From Geomonas silvestris (GTDB taxonomy: Bacteria; Desulfobacterota; Desulfuromonadia; Geobacterales; Geobacteraceae): a stretch of 64,000 bases of DNA. Shown here in pieces: positions 41,531 to 50,372 of this stretch (its first letter is position 1; each line of letters opens with the position of its first letter). The stretch is from contig NZ_BLXX01000012.1 of the NCBI RefSeq assembly GCF_014193515.1, positions 124,001 through 188,000 of the forward strand. Reading direction: 5' to 3'. A model generated the notes under the pieces. It was not told the DNA's origin. It saw nothing but the letters and a program-made list of their open reading frames with translations, and searched no databases. The translations under genes were made by a program, and so were the position numbers.

Positions 41531-41845
41531 GTCTCCCTCCTTTTTGGTAAGACAATTAGGGGCGTCCCTCGTTGCTCTCTGTTATCGTCTATACCATAGA
41601 TGCCGTTTGGGAACAAAAAATATTCTCATAAAACGATGCAAACACTAATCGAAAAATAGGCATGCGCGGGCGATCTCGTATTGGCAGCCCTCCCAGGTAT
41701 CACGCTACCCTCACGTTACTGGGATGACCAACGTCGTTGCGGCTTTTGGGGTTGATAATTTTCCTGATGGTTGGCAGCCTGGTCAGTCTGTTTCGGGGCG
41801 GGCTGGTGCTCAGCGTTCAGAAGGAACAGGAATTGGAGTCAGACC
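41531..41845. other. Intergenic stretch with a partial repeat
   Basis: About 315 bases upstream of the endonuclease-like gene. A partial copy of the dispersed repeat (ATTAGGGGCGTCCCTC, 41554-41569) is present. No gene or RNA is recognised; the endonuclease promoter should lie in the left part. Confidence 0.4.
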
Positions 41846-42085
41846 ATGAATACCATGACTATCAACGGGTATGAGGCGGTAATTACTTACGACCTTAAAT
41901 CAACATGTTTTGCGGAGAGTTTATCGGGATCAATGGGAGGCAGGTTCTTACGCCACTACTGTCGACGATCTTCGTAAAGAGGGTGAAGCATCTCTCAAAG
42001 CTTTTTTGGAAATGTGCGTGGAATATGGGGTTGAGCTGCGCAAACAGTTTTCGGGGAAGTTTAACCTGCGTGTCCCGCCCGCTGC
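41846..42085 (+). pseudogene. hicB: Broken hicB antitoxin gene, N-terminal part
   Basis: The three reading frames together spell a HicB antitoxin: MNTMTINGYEAVITYD (frame one), NMFCGEFIGINGR (frame two), then SYATTVDDLRKEGEASLKAF, LEMCVEYGVELRKQFSGKFN and LRVPP (frame three). Two frameshifts lie near 41900 and 41940. The C-terminal DNA-binding helix bundle is missing after LRVPP. There is no hicA toxin gene beside it. A separate HicB-like C-terminus is found at 47680-47767. Confidence 0.8.
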
Positions 42086-42491
42086 TGACGAGGGTGATTT
42101 GCATGATTTCTCTCCTTGGGTAGCTGGCAGCATGTACGGCAACCCGCCGACCTCACTACTCTGGATCGAACCCGAATACCATCATAGGGTAAAATATGCG
42201 GATCTGCGCAGAAAAATCGGTGAATATCGTCGCCGGCTCGCTGACCGCGATTGTTCTCAGCCAGGGAATGTACTGTTTTCTCCAATTTGCGGTAATATCA
42301 AAAAAGAGAGTTTGTCTTTGTTTCCAATTTCTCTGTTGCCACGGACCAACAAATAAGTTAAATATAACGCTCCTGTTGTGCGGCAGTCACAAGGCACATG
42401 GCCATACTACAAAGCTGTCGCAGCTTAGTGAAGACGCGGCCTGGATCAGACTTCCGAAACGAAAGAGCACCTCAACCCGCAGGGGGCAGAC

Positions 42492-43961
42492 ATGACACAA
42501 CTTCAGAGCACACATTTGGTGCCGACCGGCATTCCAGGTCTCGACGAGACCCTTCGGGGAGGGTTGCGGGCGGGCAAGATGTACCTGGTCTCCGGCGCTC
42601 CCGGTACGGGCAAAACCACCTTCTCCTTGCAGTTCATCGCCGGCGGCATCGGCAGGGGGGAACGGTGCCTCTACATCGCCGTCACCGGCGGAGACAGTGA
42701 TCTCGCCGACATGGCGGAAGCCTCCGGCATCGTCCTCGACCCCGCGCTCTTCACCGCGTATGCCGTCGAGATCTCGGACGAGGTGATGGAGGGGCCGGAG
42801 CAGAGGGTCTTCCACTCTGCCGAGATGGAGCCCTCGGGAGCGATGAAGGACCTCCTCGCCGAGGTCCGGCGGGTGAAACCCCAGCGCCTGGTCATCGACT
42901 CCCTCTCGGACCTGCGGCTGCTCTCCGAGGACCTGGTAAGCTTTCGCCGCTTCATCCTCGCCATCCGCCGGGAGTTCGGCAATGACGAATGCACGGTGCT
43001 CCTTACCAACAACATAGGGCAAAGCGAGCTCGACACCCACATGGAGACCATCTGCCACGGGGTGATACGTCTGGAGCAGACTGCCGTCGGCTACGGTCCG
43101 GTACGCCGCAGACTGCTGGTCCTGAAAATGAGGGGGAGAAGCTATCGGAGCGGTTGGCACGACTTCACCATCGCCAGCGACGGCATCAGGATCTTCCCCA
43201 CCCTGACCGTCGACCCGCTGCGCTCGCAGAAGTCCCAAAGATCGGTGATCACCACGGGGAACGCACAGCTGGACCTGCTTTTCGGGGGGGGGATCGACCG
43301 CGGTACTACGACGGCGATCGTGGGCGCCTCCGGCACCGGGAAGACGACCATGGCCAACCTCTGCCTCTATGCCGGGGCAAAAAGGGGCGAGTCAGCGGTG
43401 GTGTACCTCTTCGAGGAGACGGAGGATTCCTTCAAGGAGAGGGCCGCGGGACTGGGGATGCCGGTAGACGACTTCGTCGATCAGGGGCTTATCACGCTGC
43501 ACCAGATCGATGTGGCGGAGTTCTCCTCGGGAGAGTTCTGCGGCATGCTGCTCAAGGAGGTCGAGGAGCTTGGTGCCACCACCATCGTCCTGGACACCCT
43601 GAGCGGCTACGTCCAGGCCATGGCGGACGAGAGGTCCGTCTATACCCAGCTGCACCAGCTTTTGATGTACCTGGCGCACAAAAAGGTCACCACGTTCCTC
43701 ATCATGGAACAGCACGGCGTCTTCGGCAGCGAACGGGGCGAGATCGGCAACATGAGTTACCTTGCCGACTCCATCCTCCTCTTGCGCTACTTCGAGCACA
43801 AGGGGGAGATCAGAAGGGCCATATCCGTGTTGAAACGGCGCAGGGGGCCGCACGAGCTCACCATCAGGGAATTCTCCCTGTCCAGCAAAGGGATCAACAT
43901 CGACAAGCCGCTGACCAAGATGCAAGGGGTCCTGACGGGAGTACCGACGCTTGAAAACTAG
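42492..43961 (+). CDS. KaiC-like double-domain RecA-fold ATPase
   Basis: A 489-residue protein with two KaiC/RecA domains. Walker A motifs are GAPGTGKT (35-42) and GASGTGKT (about 278-285); Walker B motifs are QRLVIDSLSDL and TIVLDTLSGY. The second domain keeps the catalytic Glu308-Glu309 (YLFEETED), but the first has VTGGDSDL where the EE pair belongs, so the first may bind but not hydrolyse ATP. It is not a cyanobacterial clock KaiC; such proteins act as signalling ATPases next to histidine kinases. The stop overlaps the TTG start of the kinase gene that follows. Confidence 0.88.
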   Translation: MTQLQSTHLVPTGIPGLDETLRGGLRAGKMYLVSGAPGTGKTTFSLQFIAGGIGRGERCLYIAVTGGDSDLADMAEASGIVLDPALFTAYAVEISDEVMEGPEQRVFHSAEMEPSGAMKDLLAEVRRVKPQRLVIDSLSDLRLLSEDLVSFRRFILAIRREFGNDECTVLLTNNIGQSELDTHMETICHGVIRLEQTAVGYGPVRRRLLVLKMRGRSYRSGWHDFTIASDGIRIFPTLTVDPLRSQKSQRSVITTGNAQLDLLFGGGIDRGTTTAIVGASGTGKTTMANLCLYAGAKRGESAVVYLFEETEDSFKERAAGLGMPVDDFVDQGLITLHQIDVAEFSSGEFCGMLLKEVEELGATTIVLDTLSGYVQAMADERSVYTQLHQLLMYLAHKKVTTFLIMEQHGVFGSERGEIGNMSYLADSILLLRYFEHKGEIRRAISVLKRRRGPHELTIREFSLSSKGINIDKPLTKMQGVLTGVPTLEN

Positions 43962-45930
43962 CACCGGAGAAGACCACGGCGCCGACGAAAGGGTGATCGT
44001 ACTCCTGCAGCAAAGGCGCGACGCCGCCTCCATCCCCAGGGTCCTTGGGGAGGTGGGCGTGCAAGCGCTCTTGTGCGCCACGCCGGAAGAAGTTTGCGCC
44101 GAGGTGGCAAAGGGAGTCGGAGCTCTCATCATCGGAGATGACCTGATTTCCTCCTCTTCGCTTGCCTGCCTGCGGGATACCCTGGCCCACCAGCCCTCCT
44201 GGTCGGAGCTCCCCATCATGGTGCTGTTGCGCAACGGCCCGGGCAGCAGCCGCGTGCAGAACACCCTGCTGCTGCCCGGTGACGTGACCCTGATCGAGCG
44301 CCCGGTGCGGGTAAACACCCTGGTGGCGCATGTTCAGGCCGCGTTGCGCGGCAGACGCCGGCAGTACCAGGTGCGAGATCAGATGCTGGAACTGGAGCGT
44401 TCCGAGAGGCGCTACCGCACCCTCTTCAGTTCCATCGACGAGGCTTTCTGCATCGTCCAGATGATTTTCGACGAGAACGGCAAGGCGCTCGACTACCGGT
44501 TCCTCGAGACCAACCCGGCTTTCGACAAGCACACGGGACTCTCAAAGGCCCAAGGAAAGACCATGCGCCAACTCGCCCCGGAGCACGAGGAGTTCTGGTT
44601 CGAGGCCTACGGCGCGGTCGCCCGGACCGGCGATCCGGTACGCTTCCACAACCAGGCGCGAGAGCTGGGGCGCTGGTTCGACGTCTACGCCTTTCGCTAT
44701 GGGGAACCGCAAGAGTGCCAGGTGGCCATTCTCTTCACCGACATCACCGAACGAAGGGAGGCGGAAGAGGCGCTGCGCCGCTCGGAAAAAAAGTTCGCGA
44801 CCATCTTCCATAGTGCCCCCGCGCTGGTCGCCATAACCACGCTGAAAGAAGGACGCATCGTCGATATCAACGACACCGCGCTCGGATTTTTGGGGTATCG
44901 GCGCGAGGAGGTGATCGGCCGGACGACGCACCAGATAGGCCTTTGGGAAAGTGCGCAGGATCGGGAGCGGATGATACAGGCCATCGAGGAGCTGGGACGG
45001 ATCCACGACCTGGAGGTCAGCTTCGGAGGAACGACGGGGGAAAGCTACACCGGCCTGTTTTCGGGCGAGTTCATCGAGATCGACCAGGACAGGTACCTGC
45101 TGTGCATGGTCAAGGACATAACCGAGCGCAAGCGCTCCGAACTGGAGATCGAGCGGCTCAACGCCGACCTGGCGGCGCAGGTTGCGGAGCTGAAGGATGC
45201 GAACCTCGAGCTGGAGGCCTTCAACCGGATGGTGTCCCATGACCTGAGGCAGCCGCTTAATACCATGGGGCTTTCCATCCAGGCGGTCGAGATCATGTGC
45301 GGCGACAGGATAGACAAGGAGTGCCAGAGGTACATCCAGTCCATCTTCAAGAAGATCCTGGAAATGAACCATCTCATCGACACCCTTCTTAGGTTCTCCG
45401 GATCGACACGGGCCGAACTGCGGCGCAGACCGGTTGACGTCAGCGAGATGGCAAGGGGCGTCGCGAAGGAGATGCGAGAAAGCGGGCCAGAGGCACGCCC
45501 TGCCAGGTTCGACATCGCGGAAGGGCTGACGGCAAACGCGGATAAAAGCCTGCTGAGAACCGTTTTGCAAAACCTCATCGGCAATGCCTGGAAATACACG
45601 AGCATGCGCGACGAGGCGGTCATCGAGGTCGGCGCGACCGAGTTGGAGGGAGGGCCGGCATTCTACGTACGGGACAATGGAAAGGGTTTCAACATGGCGG
45701 ATGCCAAGGAGATATTCGCTCCCTTCAAGCGGCTTTCCGGGGCCGATGGCTTCAAGGGGTTCGGGGTCGGCCTGGCCACGGTCGAACGGATCATCCGGCG
45801 CCACGGGGGGCGGGTATGGGCGGAAGCCGAACCGGAGAAGGGGGCAACCTTCTACTTCACCTTGCCGGCGCAGGGTCGTGACGAGGTGCCAAGGGCCGGA
45901 GAGGAGCGGAAGGGGTTGGCTGAGTCATAA
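43951..45930 (+). CDS. PAS-domain histidine kinase paired with the KaiC-like protein
   Basis: 659 residues, soluble. An N-terminal receiver-like domain (about 14-135) has ALIIGDDLI in the phosphoacceptor strand and LIERPVR at the Lys/Pro corner, where Lys is replaced by Arg, so it may be a pseudo-receiver. Two PAS domains follow (about 150-275 and 285-395, each ending with DITER), then a coiled coil, HisKA with His430 (VSHDLRQPLNTM), and HATPase (LIGNAWKYT; VRDNGKGF; FGVGLATVERI). The TTG start lies inside the end of the kaiC-like gene (11-base overlap) with GGGAG upstream. There is no output domain, so a separate regulator is needed. Confidence 0.88.
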   Translation: MKTSTGEDHGADERVIVLLQQRRDAASIPRVLGEVGVQALLCATPEEVCAEVAKGVGALIIGDDLISSSSLACLRDTLAHQPSWSELPIMVLLRNGPGSSRVQNTLLLPGDVTLIERPVRVNTLVAHVQAALRGRRRQYQVRDQMLELERSERRYRTLFSSIDEAFCIVQMIFDENGKALDYRFLETNPAFDKHTGLSKAQGKTMRQLAPEHEEFWFEAYGAVARTGDPVRFHNQARELGRWFDVYAFRYGEPQECQVAILFTDITERREAEEALRRSEKKFATIFHSAPALVAITTLKEGRIVDINDTALGFLGYRREEVIGRTTHQIGLWESAQDRERMIQAIEELGRIHDLEVSFGGTTGESYTGLFSGEFIEIDQDRYLLCMVKDITERKRSELEIERLNADLAAQVAELKDANLELEAFNRMVSHDLRQPLNTMGLSIQAVEIMCGDRIDKECQRYIQSIFKKILEMNHLIDTLLRFSGSTRAELRRRPVDVSEMARGVAKEMRESGPEARPARFDIAEGLTANADKSLLRTVLQNLIGNAWKYTSMRDEAVIEVGATELEGGPAFYVRDNGKGFNMADAKEIFAPFKRLSGADGFKGFGVGLATVERIIRRHGGRVWAEAEPEKGATFYFTLPAQGRDEVPRAGEERKGLAES

Positions 45931-45942
45931 CGGAGCAAGGCC

Positions 45943-46536
45943 ATGGGTACGATCGCATCGACTGACACCAAAACCGTCGACGGAGCGACGGTGGTTATCA
46001 CCCACCGGTTGCGCGCCGGCAAACGGGGCGAGTATGAGCGCTGGCTCAACGAGATCGCGCCACGTTGCCAGACTGCGCCGGGCCACCTGGACTGGAACAT
46101 CGTTCGGCCCATTCCCGGTCTTACCGACACCTATACGGTAATCATCCGGTTCGATACCGAGGCGAACCTGCGCACGTGGATGGAATCCCCGACCCGTGCC
46201 CGCCTGATCGAGAAGGTCCGCCCCCTGTTAGCGACCGACGACGATTTCTTCATCAGCAGCGGGTTGGATTTCTGGTTTACTCCCGCGGGGGCGAAGGCCA
46301 AGATCCCCGTGCGTTGGAAGCAGTACCTGGTCACCTGGTCGGCGATCTACCCGCTGGCGCTCCTGATTCCCGTGGCTGTCAGCCCGCTGCTGCACCGCCT
46401 CGGGGTCGCAGACAACCGTTTCCTGGCGACCTTCGCGGTGACCGGCGTCGTCGTCTTCCTGATGGTGTACCTGGTCATGCCCCGCTACACGAGGCTCGTC
46501 CAGCGCTGGCTCTTTTCCAGGCCGGATGCCTCGTGA
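45943..46536 (+). CDS. ABM (antibiotic-biosynthesis-monooxygenase-type) membrane protein
   Basis: A 197-residue protein with an N-terminal ABM-fold domain (about 12-115: VVITHRLRAGKRGEYERWLN, GHLDWNIVRPIPGLTDTYTV and FDTEANLRTWMESPTR) and two C-terminal membrane segments (WSAIYPLALLIPVAVSPLL and FLATFAVTGVVVFLMVYLV). This two-part layout is common in a family often annotated as antibiotic biosynthesis monooxygenase, whose activity is unproven. It starts 12 bases after the kinase stop, with GGAG upstream, and probably ends the kaiC-kinase operon. Confidence 0.85.
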   Translation: MGTIASTDTKTVDGATVVITHRLRAGKRGEYERWLNEIAPRCQTAPGHLDWNIVRPIPGLTDTYTVIIRFDTEANLRTWMESPTRARLIEKVRPLLATDDDFFISSGLDFWFTPAGAKAKIPVRWKQYLVTWSAIYPLALLIPVAVSPLLHRLGVADNRFLATFAVTGVVVFLMVYLVMPRYTRLVQRWLFSRPDAS

Positions 46537-46629
46537 CGCCCCGTGCCTAACAGTGTCACCCTGCTCCCCCCGTAACGAAGGCTCCCAGTGCCCCGCTAGG
46601 CTGGCGGCCTCATCGAGTCGGATCCTGCT

Positions 46630-46689
46630 TCAAGGGACGGTTCCTCGAAGCTGATCCGACCGATCTTGCCGGCCCGCAACTCGCGCAGG
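46630..46689 (-). pseudogene. Duplicated 3' fragment of the ylqF GTPase gene (copy B)
   Basis: 60 bases that match 47943-48001 in ylqF perfectly apart from one extra G. The orientation is the same as ylqF, about 1.3 kb away. The fragment is joined at once to GCCATCAGAGGGACGCCCCT, the dispersed repeat. Confidence 0.9.
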
Positions 46690-46695
46690 GGCCAT

Positions 46696-46835
46696 CAGAG
46701 GGACGCCCCTGTAATGCTGTATTTCTTCAGGATGGAGAAAACTGTCGGCAAGCCACCTAGGACAATTACAGGATTACAGGGGCGTCCCTCTTGTGTTTCC
46801 CCTAGGACAATTACAGGATTACAAGGGCGTCCCTC
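46696..46835. repeat. GGGACGCCCC repeat cluster with a 45-bp tandem duplication
   Basis: An inverted copy (46696-46722) faces two direct copies (46765-46790 and 46810-46835). The direct copies belong to a 45-bp tandem duplication that starts CCTAGGACAATTACAGGATT and includes TCCCTCTTGTGTTTC. Confidence 0.85.
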
Positions 46836-46839
46836 TTGT

Positions 46840-47298
46840 GTTTCGCTCTTTTGTTTCCAAATGCAGCTGAAAGGCAGCCGGAGAAGCGTATCGTCGTATC
46901 TGGTGGGGCGCCCCCCTGTGTTTCCCCTGTGGGCGAGGTGATGGTAGCCCGTGAATCCTACGCCATGGCACAATTTGCGCCAGAACGCCCATAAAACAGA
47001 TCATTGCGCCGCCCACCATATATACCGGATCCTTCGCCTACAACAGTTTCTGTAACGGTCCCAGCCCATTGCCCAGCCGACCTGGATCTAAAATCAACAT
47101 TAAATACAGCAGGTTAGAATTGTCGACGCTTCGCACTCCGGGTCGGCTCGTATAATGCAACCATGTAGGCTAACAGCTAACACTGAACATTCTTACATTC
47201 AGGCTATTAATTCAATGTATTAACATAAAATATTAGTCAATATAAGCATGGCCAATATGTTTATGGAACATACTTAGCTGCAAAGGTGGTGGGTTTAT
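46840..47298. other. Gene-poor, partly AT-rich stretch
   Basis: 46840-47090 has host-like composition but no credible gene. From about 47090 the sequence becomes AT-rich, unlike its surroundings, with a perfect -10 hexamer TATAAT at 47151-47156 without a clear -35 box. This may be acquired DNA. Confidence 0.4.
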
Positions 47299-47364
47299 AT
47301 GGTATATTCAGCAATAGTACTCGGTTTAGTAATGGTGACGTTCTGGTATTTTTACGTAGAATAA
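47299..47364 (+). CDS. Tiny hydrophobic membrane peptide (21 residues)
   Basis: An ATG frame of 21 codons with AAGGTGGTGGG upstream. The product is one membrane helix: MVYSAIVLGLVMV then TFWYFYVE, with a C-terminal charge. It is too short for family assignment. A second, similar tiny ORF lies 47 bases downstream, which makes chance less likely. Confidence 0.4.
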   Translation: MVYSAIVLGLVMVTFWYFYVE

Positions 47365-47411
47365 AGCATTTTGCTTTATGCTTTACTTACTAACTTTCAT
47401 AGGTGAATATC

Positions 47412-47480
47412 ATGTTCATGATAGAAATAGCACTTGTTTGTGCGCTGTTTTATATCGGTTTGCATGTTTTGGATAGCTGA
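47412..47480 (+). CDS. Tiny hydrophobic membrane peptide (22 residues)
   Basis: ATG frame of 22 codons with AGGTG six bases upstream. The product MFMIEIALVCALFYIG then LHVLDS is one membrane helix. It is the second of two tandem tiny ORFs in an AT-rich island. Possible roles are accessory subunits of a membrane complex or type I toxin-like peptides; neither is shown. Confidence 0.4.
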   Translation: MFMIEIALVCALFYIGLHVLDS

Positions 47481-47679
47481 GCCCTTGTCTATGCTGGCGT
47501 GGAAAGGCGCATTTCACAGAATTTACTTACATGGCAAGGCCTTAGCAAAGAAGAGTTGCACTGCAGCTCGGCAAAGAGACAATATCAAGATGATGTTGGA
47601 ACCGGATTTGGGATATTTTCGAAGGCTTCGGCCTTTGCTTCGTCGGCAAAAGCGTGGTAGGTGGGGTCTTTCAGGGGCG

Positions 47680-47767
47680 GTTAGCAGCCCAAGCTGCAGC
47701 TCACGGCAAGGGCATCAATTCCTGGATCGCAGAACTACTCTCGGAAACAACCGCACAGGTACGTTGA
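47680..47767 (+). pseudogene. hicB: HicB-like C-terminal fragment
   Basis: The frame RLAAQAAAHGKGINSWIAEL, LSETTAQVR, stop matches the C-terminal ribbon-helix-helix of HicB antitoxins (LA..AA..GKS.N.W....L). No start or N-terminal domain precedes it in frame. The matching N-terminus, with LRVPP as its last residues, is at 41846-42085. Either the two are halves of one disrupted gene or they are two separate remnants. Confidence 0.65.
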
Positions 47768-47923
47768 TGGGGCATCCGAGGGTGCAGATTGTTTCCTTGC
47801 CCAAAGCAGCATTCGGGACATAACCGCCCCTGCGGGGGAGGAGAAGGGAGGCATTTTAGCCTTGTAGAGTAACGAGTACCCGACGTAATGACATCTCCCC
47901 CTGCCCCCTCCTCCAGGTGGCCG

Positions 47924-48769
47924 TTATGAGTCCACTTCCTGACTCAAGGACGGTTCCTCGAAGCTGATCCGACCGATCTTGCCGGCCCGCAACTCGCGCA
48001 GGAACGCCTCGGAAGCCCGATTCAGATCTATCTCTCCGCCTGCGATCAAGCAGCCCAGGCTGCGGCCGATTTCCTCGATCAGGGCCGAGGGGGACTCGGA
48101 CAGTTCCGCCACTTTGTAACGGCTCTTGAGCAATTCGGGATAGCGCCGCATCAGGTACTCGGCGGCGAACAGGCCAACCGTGTGATAATCCAGGGCATTG
48201 GCACCGATGGCCCCACTGGCGGCGAGCCGGTACGCTCCTTCCTGGTCGTCCATCTCGGGCCAGAGCACACCCGGGGTGTCGGACAGCACAATGCCGTCGA
48301 GTTCGATCCGCTGGTTCACGGTGGTAATGGCCGGCTTGTCCCCGACCTTCGCCAGGCTCCTGCCGGCCATGGTGTTGATCAAGGTGGATTTCCCCACGTT
48401 GGGAATGCCGACCACCATGACGCGTGTCGGAAAGCCGAGCCTGCCGTTTCTCGGCGACAGCTCCTTGCAGAGCTTGATCAGCTTTTTGACCTCGAGCTGC
48501 TTTTTGGCCGAGATCGCCACGGCGCTCACGCCGGTCTCGCTTTTAAACTGCTTGAGCCAGGCAGCGGTGACCGCCGGATCGGCCAAGTCCGGTTTATTGA
48601 GGACTTTGACCCACGGCTTGGTGCGACGCAGCGCCTGCAGCTGGTGATTGGAACTCGACGAGGGGAGGCGTGCGTCGAGGACCTCGATCACGACGTCAAC
48701 CTTTTTGATCAGGTCCGCGATCGATTCCAGCGCCTTGCCCATATGTCCGGGATACCATCGGATCGTCAT
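47924..48769 (-). CDS. ylqF: Ribosome-biogenesis GTPase YlqF/RbgA
   Basis: A 281-residue circularly permuted GTPase. It opens with IRWYPGHMGKALESIADLIK (typical PGHM motif); the G motifs come in the order G4 (NKPDLAD), G5 (ISAKK), G1 (GIPNVGKSTLIN), G2 (T in PAITTVNQ) and G3 (DTPGVLWP), which is the hallmark of the YlqF/YawG family. RbgA matures the 50S subunit at a late step. The C-terminal helical domain (about 190-281) binds rRNA. Two debris copies of its 3' end lie at 40.36 and 46.63 kb. It is divergent from the amidohydrolase gene. Confidence 0.93.
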   Translation of the reverse strand: MTIRWYPGHMGKALESIADLIKKVDVVIEVLDARLPSSSSNHQLQALRRTKPWVKVLNKPDLADPAVTAAWLKQFKSETGVSAVAISAKKQLEVKKLIKLCKELSPRNGRLGFPTRVMVVGIPNVGKSTLINTMAGRSLAKVGDKPAITTVNQRIELDGIVLSDTPGVLWPEMDDQEGAYRLAASGAIGANALDYHTVGLFAAEYLMRRYPELLKSRYKVAELSESPSALIEEIGRSLGCLIAGGEIDLNRASEAFLRELRAGKIGRISFEEPSLSQEVDS

Positions 48770-49071
48770 ATGTGTCAGCTATCCTTTCGGTGCATTTTGT
48801 GAAGTAGTGCTTTTTTCGAATGGATGCTTTATAGCACACCTATCCCCGCAAATGGCAATTATCTGATGCTGCCCCGAACCTCCTCTGGCCGCAGGAGGCC
48901 GGACAGCTGGAAGGGGATAAGATTAAGTGCCTCTTGCCTTTCCTCTGTGTCCCTCCGTGTCCCCTGTGGGTAATGCTTTTGACTTTATCAATGGTCATTG
49001 TCAAACTCTTCGGCTATGCTACAGTGGCACCGACGAAGCCTTCTCACCGACTAACCAAGGGAGCGCCTGCC
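48770..49071. other. Intergenic region between ylqF and the amidohydrolase gene
   Basis: About 300 bases that should hold two divergent promoters. It includes TTTCCTCTGTGTCCCTCCGT then GTCCCCTGTGG (48939-48970), a single copy of the dispersed CCACNGAGG-type repeat. No gene or RNA is recognised. Confidence 0.5.
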
Positions 49072-50331
49072 ATGCAGATCTACACCGCATCCTATCTGCT
49101 GCCGATAGCCTCGCCACCCATAGCCGGCGGCGGTATCGCCGTGGAGAACGGCCGCATCGTCGCGGCCGGTCCGGTGGCCGAACTCCCCTCCCCCAGCGGA
49201 GCCAAGCTCGTCGATCTCCCCGGCTGCGCCATCATGCCGGGGCTCGTTAACGCGCACACCCACCTGGAGCTCACCCACTTTCCGGCCTGGAAGGTGCGCA
49301 AGGACCTCGACTACCTCCCGAAGACCTACGTCGAGTGGATCCGCCAGGTGGTGAAGATCCGGCGCGTGCTCACCCCGGAAGAACTGGAGCAGTCGGTGCG
49401 CGAGGGGTTGCGCCTGTGCATCGAGTCCGGCACCACCGCCATCGGCGAGATCCTCAGCGACTTCTCGCTCGCCCACCTCTACGAGGCCTCGCCGCTTACC
49501 GGCCGGCTCTTCCTGGAAGGGCTCGGGCAGGATCCGGTGCAGGGCGAGGCGCTCTTGAAGCGGCTCATGGCAAGCCTGCAGGCGCTCAAGGGGAACTTCC
49601 TCCCCGGCATCTCGCCGCACACGCCGCACACGGTCTCCCAGGAGCTCATGCTCGAGTTGAACCGGCTCGCGCAGTGGCTCGACATACCGAAGGCGATCCA
49701 TCTCTCCGAGTCCAAGGAAGAGGTCTCCTTCATGTTCGACAGCACCGGCCCCATCGCCGAGGTGATGTACCCGATGGCCCACTGGGACGAGTACCTCCCG
49801 GCGCCTCGCAAGGCTACCTCGACGAGCTACCTGGAAGAGCTCCGGGTGCTCGACCAGAAGACCCTGGCCATCCACGCCGTGCAGGTCACCCCGGCCGATG
49901 TCGCCGTATTGAAGGAGCGCGGCGTCACCGTGGTGCTCTGTCCGCGCAGCAACGACCGGCTCAACGTGGGGAAGGCCCCGTACCATCTGTTGAAGAGCGC
50001 CGGCCTGTCGCTCGCCCTGGGGACCGACTCCCTGGCGAGCAACGACTCGCTTTCGCTGTGGGACGAGATCCACTTCTTAAGGGAGAGCGACCCCGACGCC
50101 TTCACTCCGGCGGAACTAATCGCCATGGCGACGCGGGGGAGCGCACGGGCGCTCGGGCTCGAGGGGGAGTTGGGAACCCTGGAGGCCGGCAAGCGGGGCG
50201 ACTTCCTGATCTTCTCCGGGCTCGAGCAGGCGGGATCCGACATCTCCGCGGCACTCCTGGAGCACGGGCGTCTCGAGCAGGTCTACCTGGCCGGGCGCTC
50301 CACGCCGCGTCCGCGTACCCCGCCTTTTTAG
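49072..50331 (+). CDS. Amidohydrolase/nucleoside-deaminase-like metal-dependent hydrolase
   Basis: A 419-residue amidohydrolase of the TRZ/ATZ (chlorohydrolase) group. Motifs: the metal site NAHTHLELTH (about 61-70), a His in AIHLSESKEE (about 211), HAVQV (about 267) and the Asp in LGTDSLASNDSLSLWDEI (about 318). The closing GTLEAGKRGDFLIF is standard for the composite domain. In Geobacter-like bacteria such enzymes include the aminodeoxyfutalosine deaminase of menaquinone synthesis; this is a candidate but not certain. The start is the ATG before QIYTASYLL; a GGGAG lies about 11 bases upstream. smpB follows 41 bases downstream. Confidence 0.85.
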   Translation: MQIYTASYLLPIASPPIAGGGIAVENGRIVAAGPVAELPSPSGAKLVDLPGCAIMPGLVNAHTHLELTHFPAWKVRKDLDYLPKTYVEWIRQVVKIRRVLTPEELEQSVREGLRLCIESGTTAIGEILSDFSLAHLYEASPLTGRLFLEGLGQDPVQGEALLKRLMASLQALKGNFLPGISPHTPHTVSQELMLELNRLAQWLDIPKAIHLSESKEEVSFMFDSTGPIAEVMYPMAHWDEYLPAPRKATSTSYLEELRVLDQKTLAIHAVQVTPADVAVLKERGVTVVLCPRSNDRLNVGKAPYHLLKSAGLSLALGTDSLASNDSLSLWDEIHFLRESDPDAFTPAELIAMATRGSARALGLEGELGTLEAGKRGDFLIFSGLEQAGSDISAALLEHGRLEQVYLAGRSTPRPRTPPF

Positions 50332-50372
50332 CCCTGTTCATTTCAAGGCTATTCTGGTAGTATCAGTTGACT

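Noticed and set aside
41910-42356. A 148-residue intact protein
   Set aside because: Its first half is the third frame of the broken hicB gene, and after LRVPP the sequence no longer resembles a protein family. It is better described as a pseudogene.
46666-46973. Short open frames with repeated SPRTITGLQGRP or NPVIVLGETQEGRP motifs
   Set aside because: They are translations of the tandem GGGGCGTCCC repeats, open on both strands.
50367-50372. A start six bases upstream for SmpB (MTMGEKLIC)
   Set aside because: The ATG at 50373 gives the usual SmpB N-terminus; the upstream codon adds nothing conserved and has no better ribosome-binding site.
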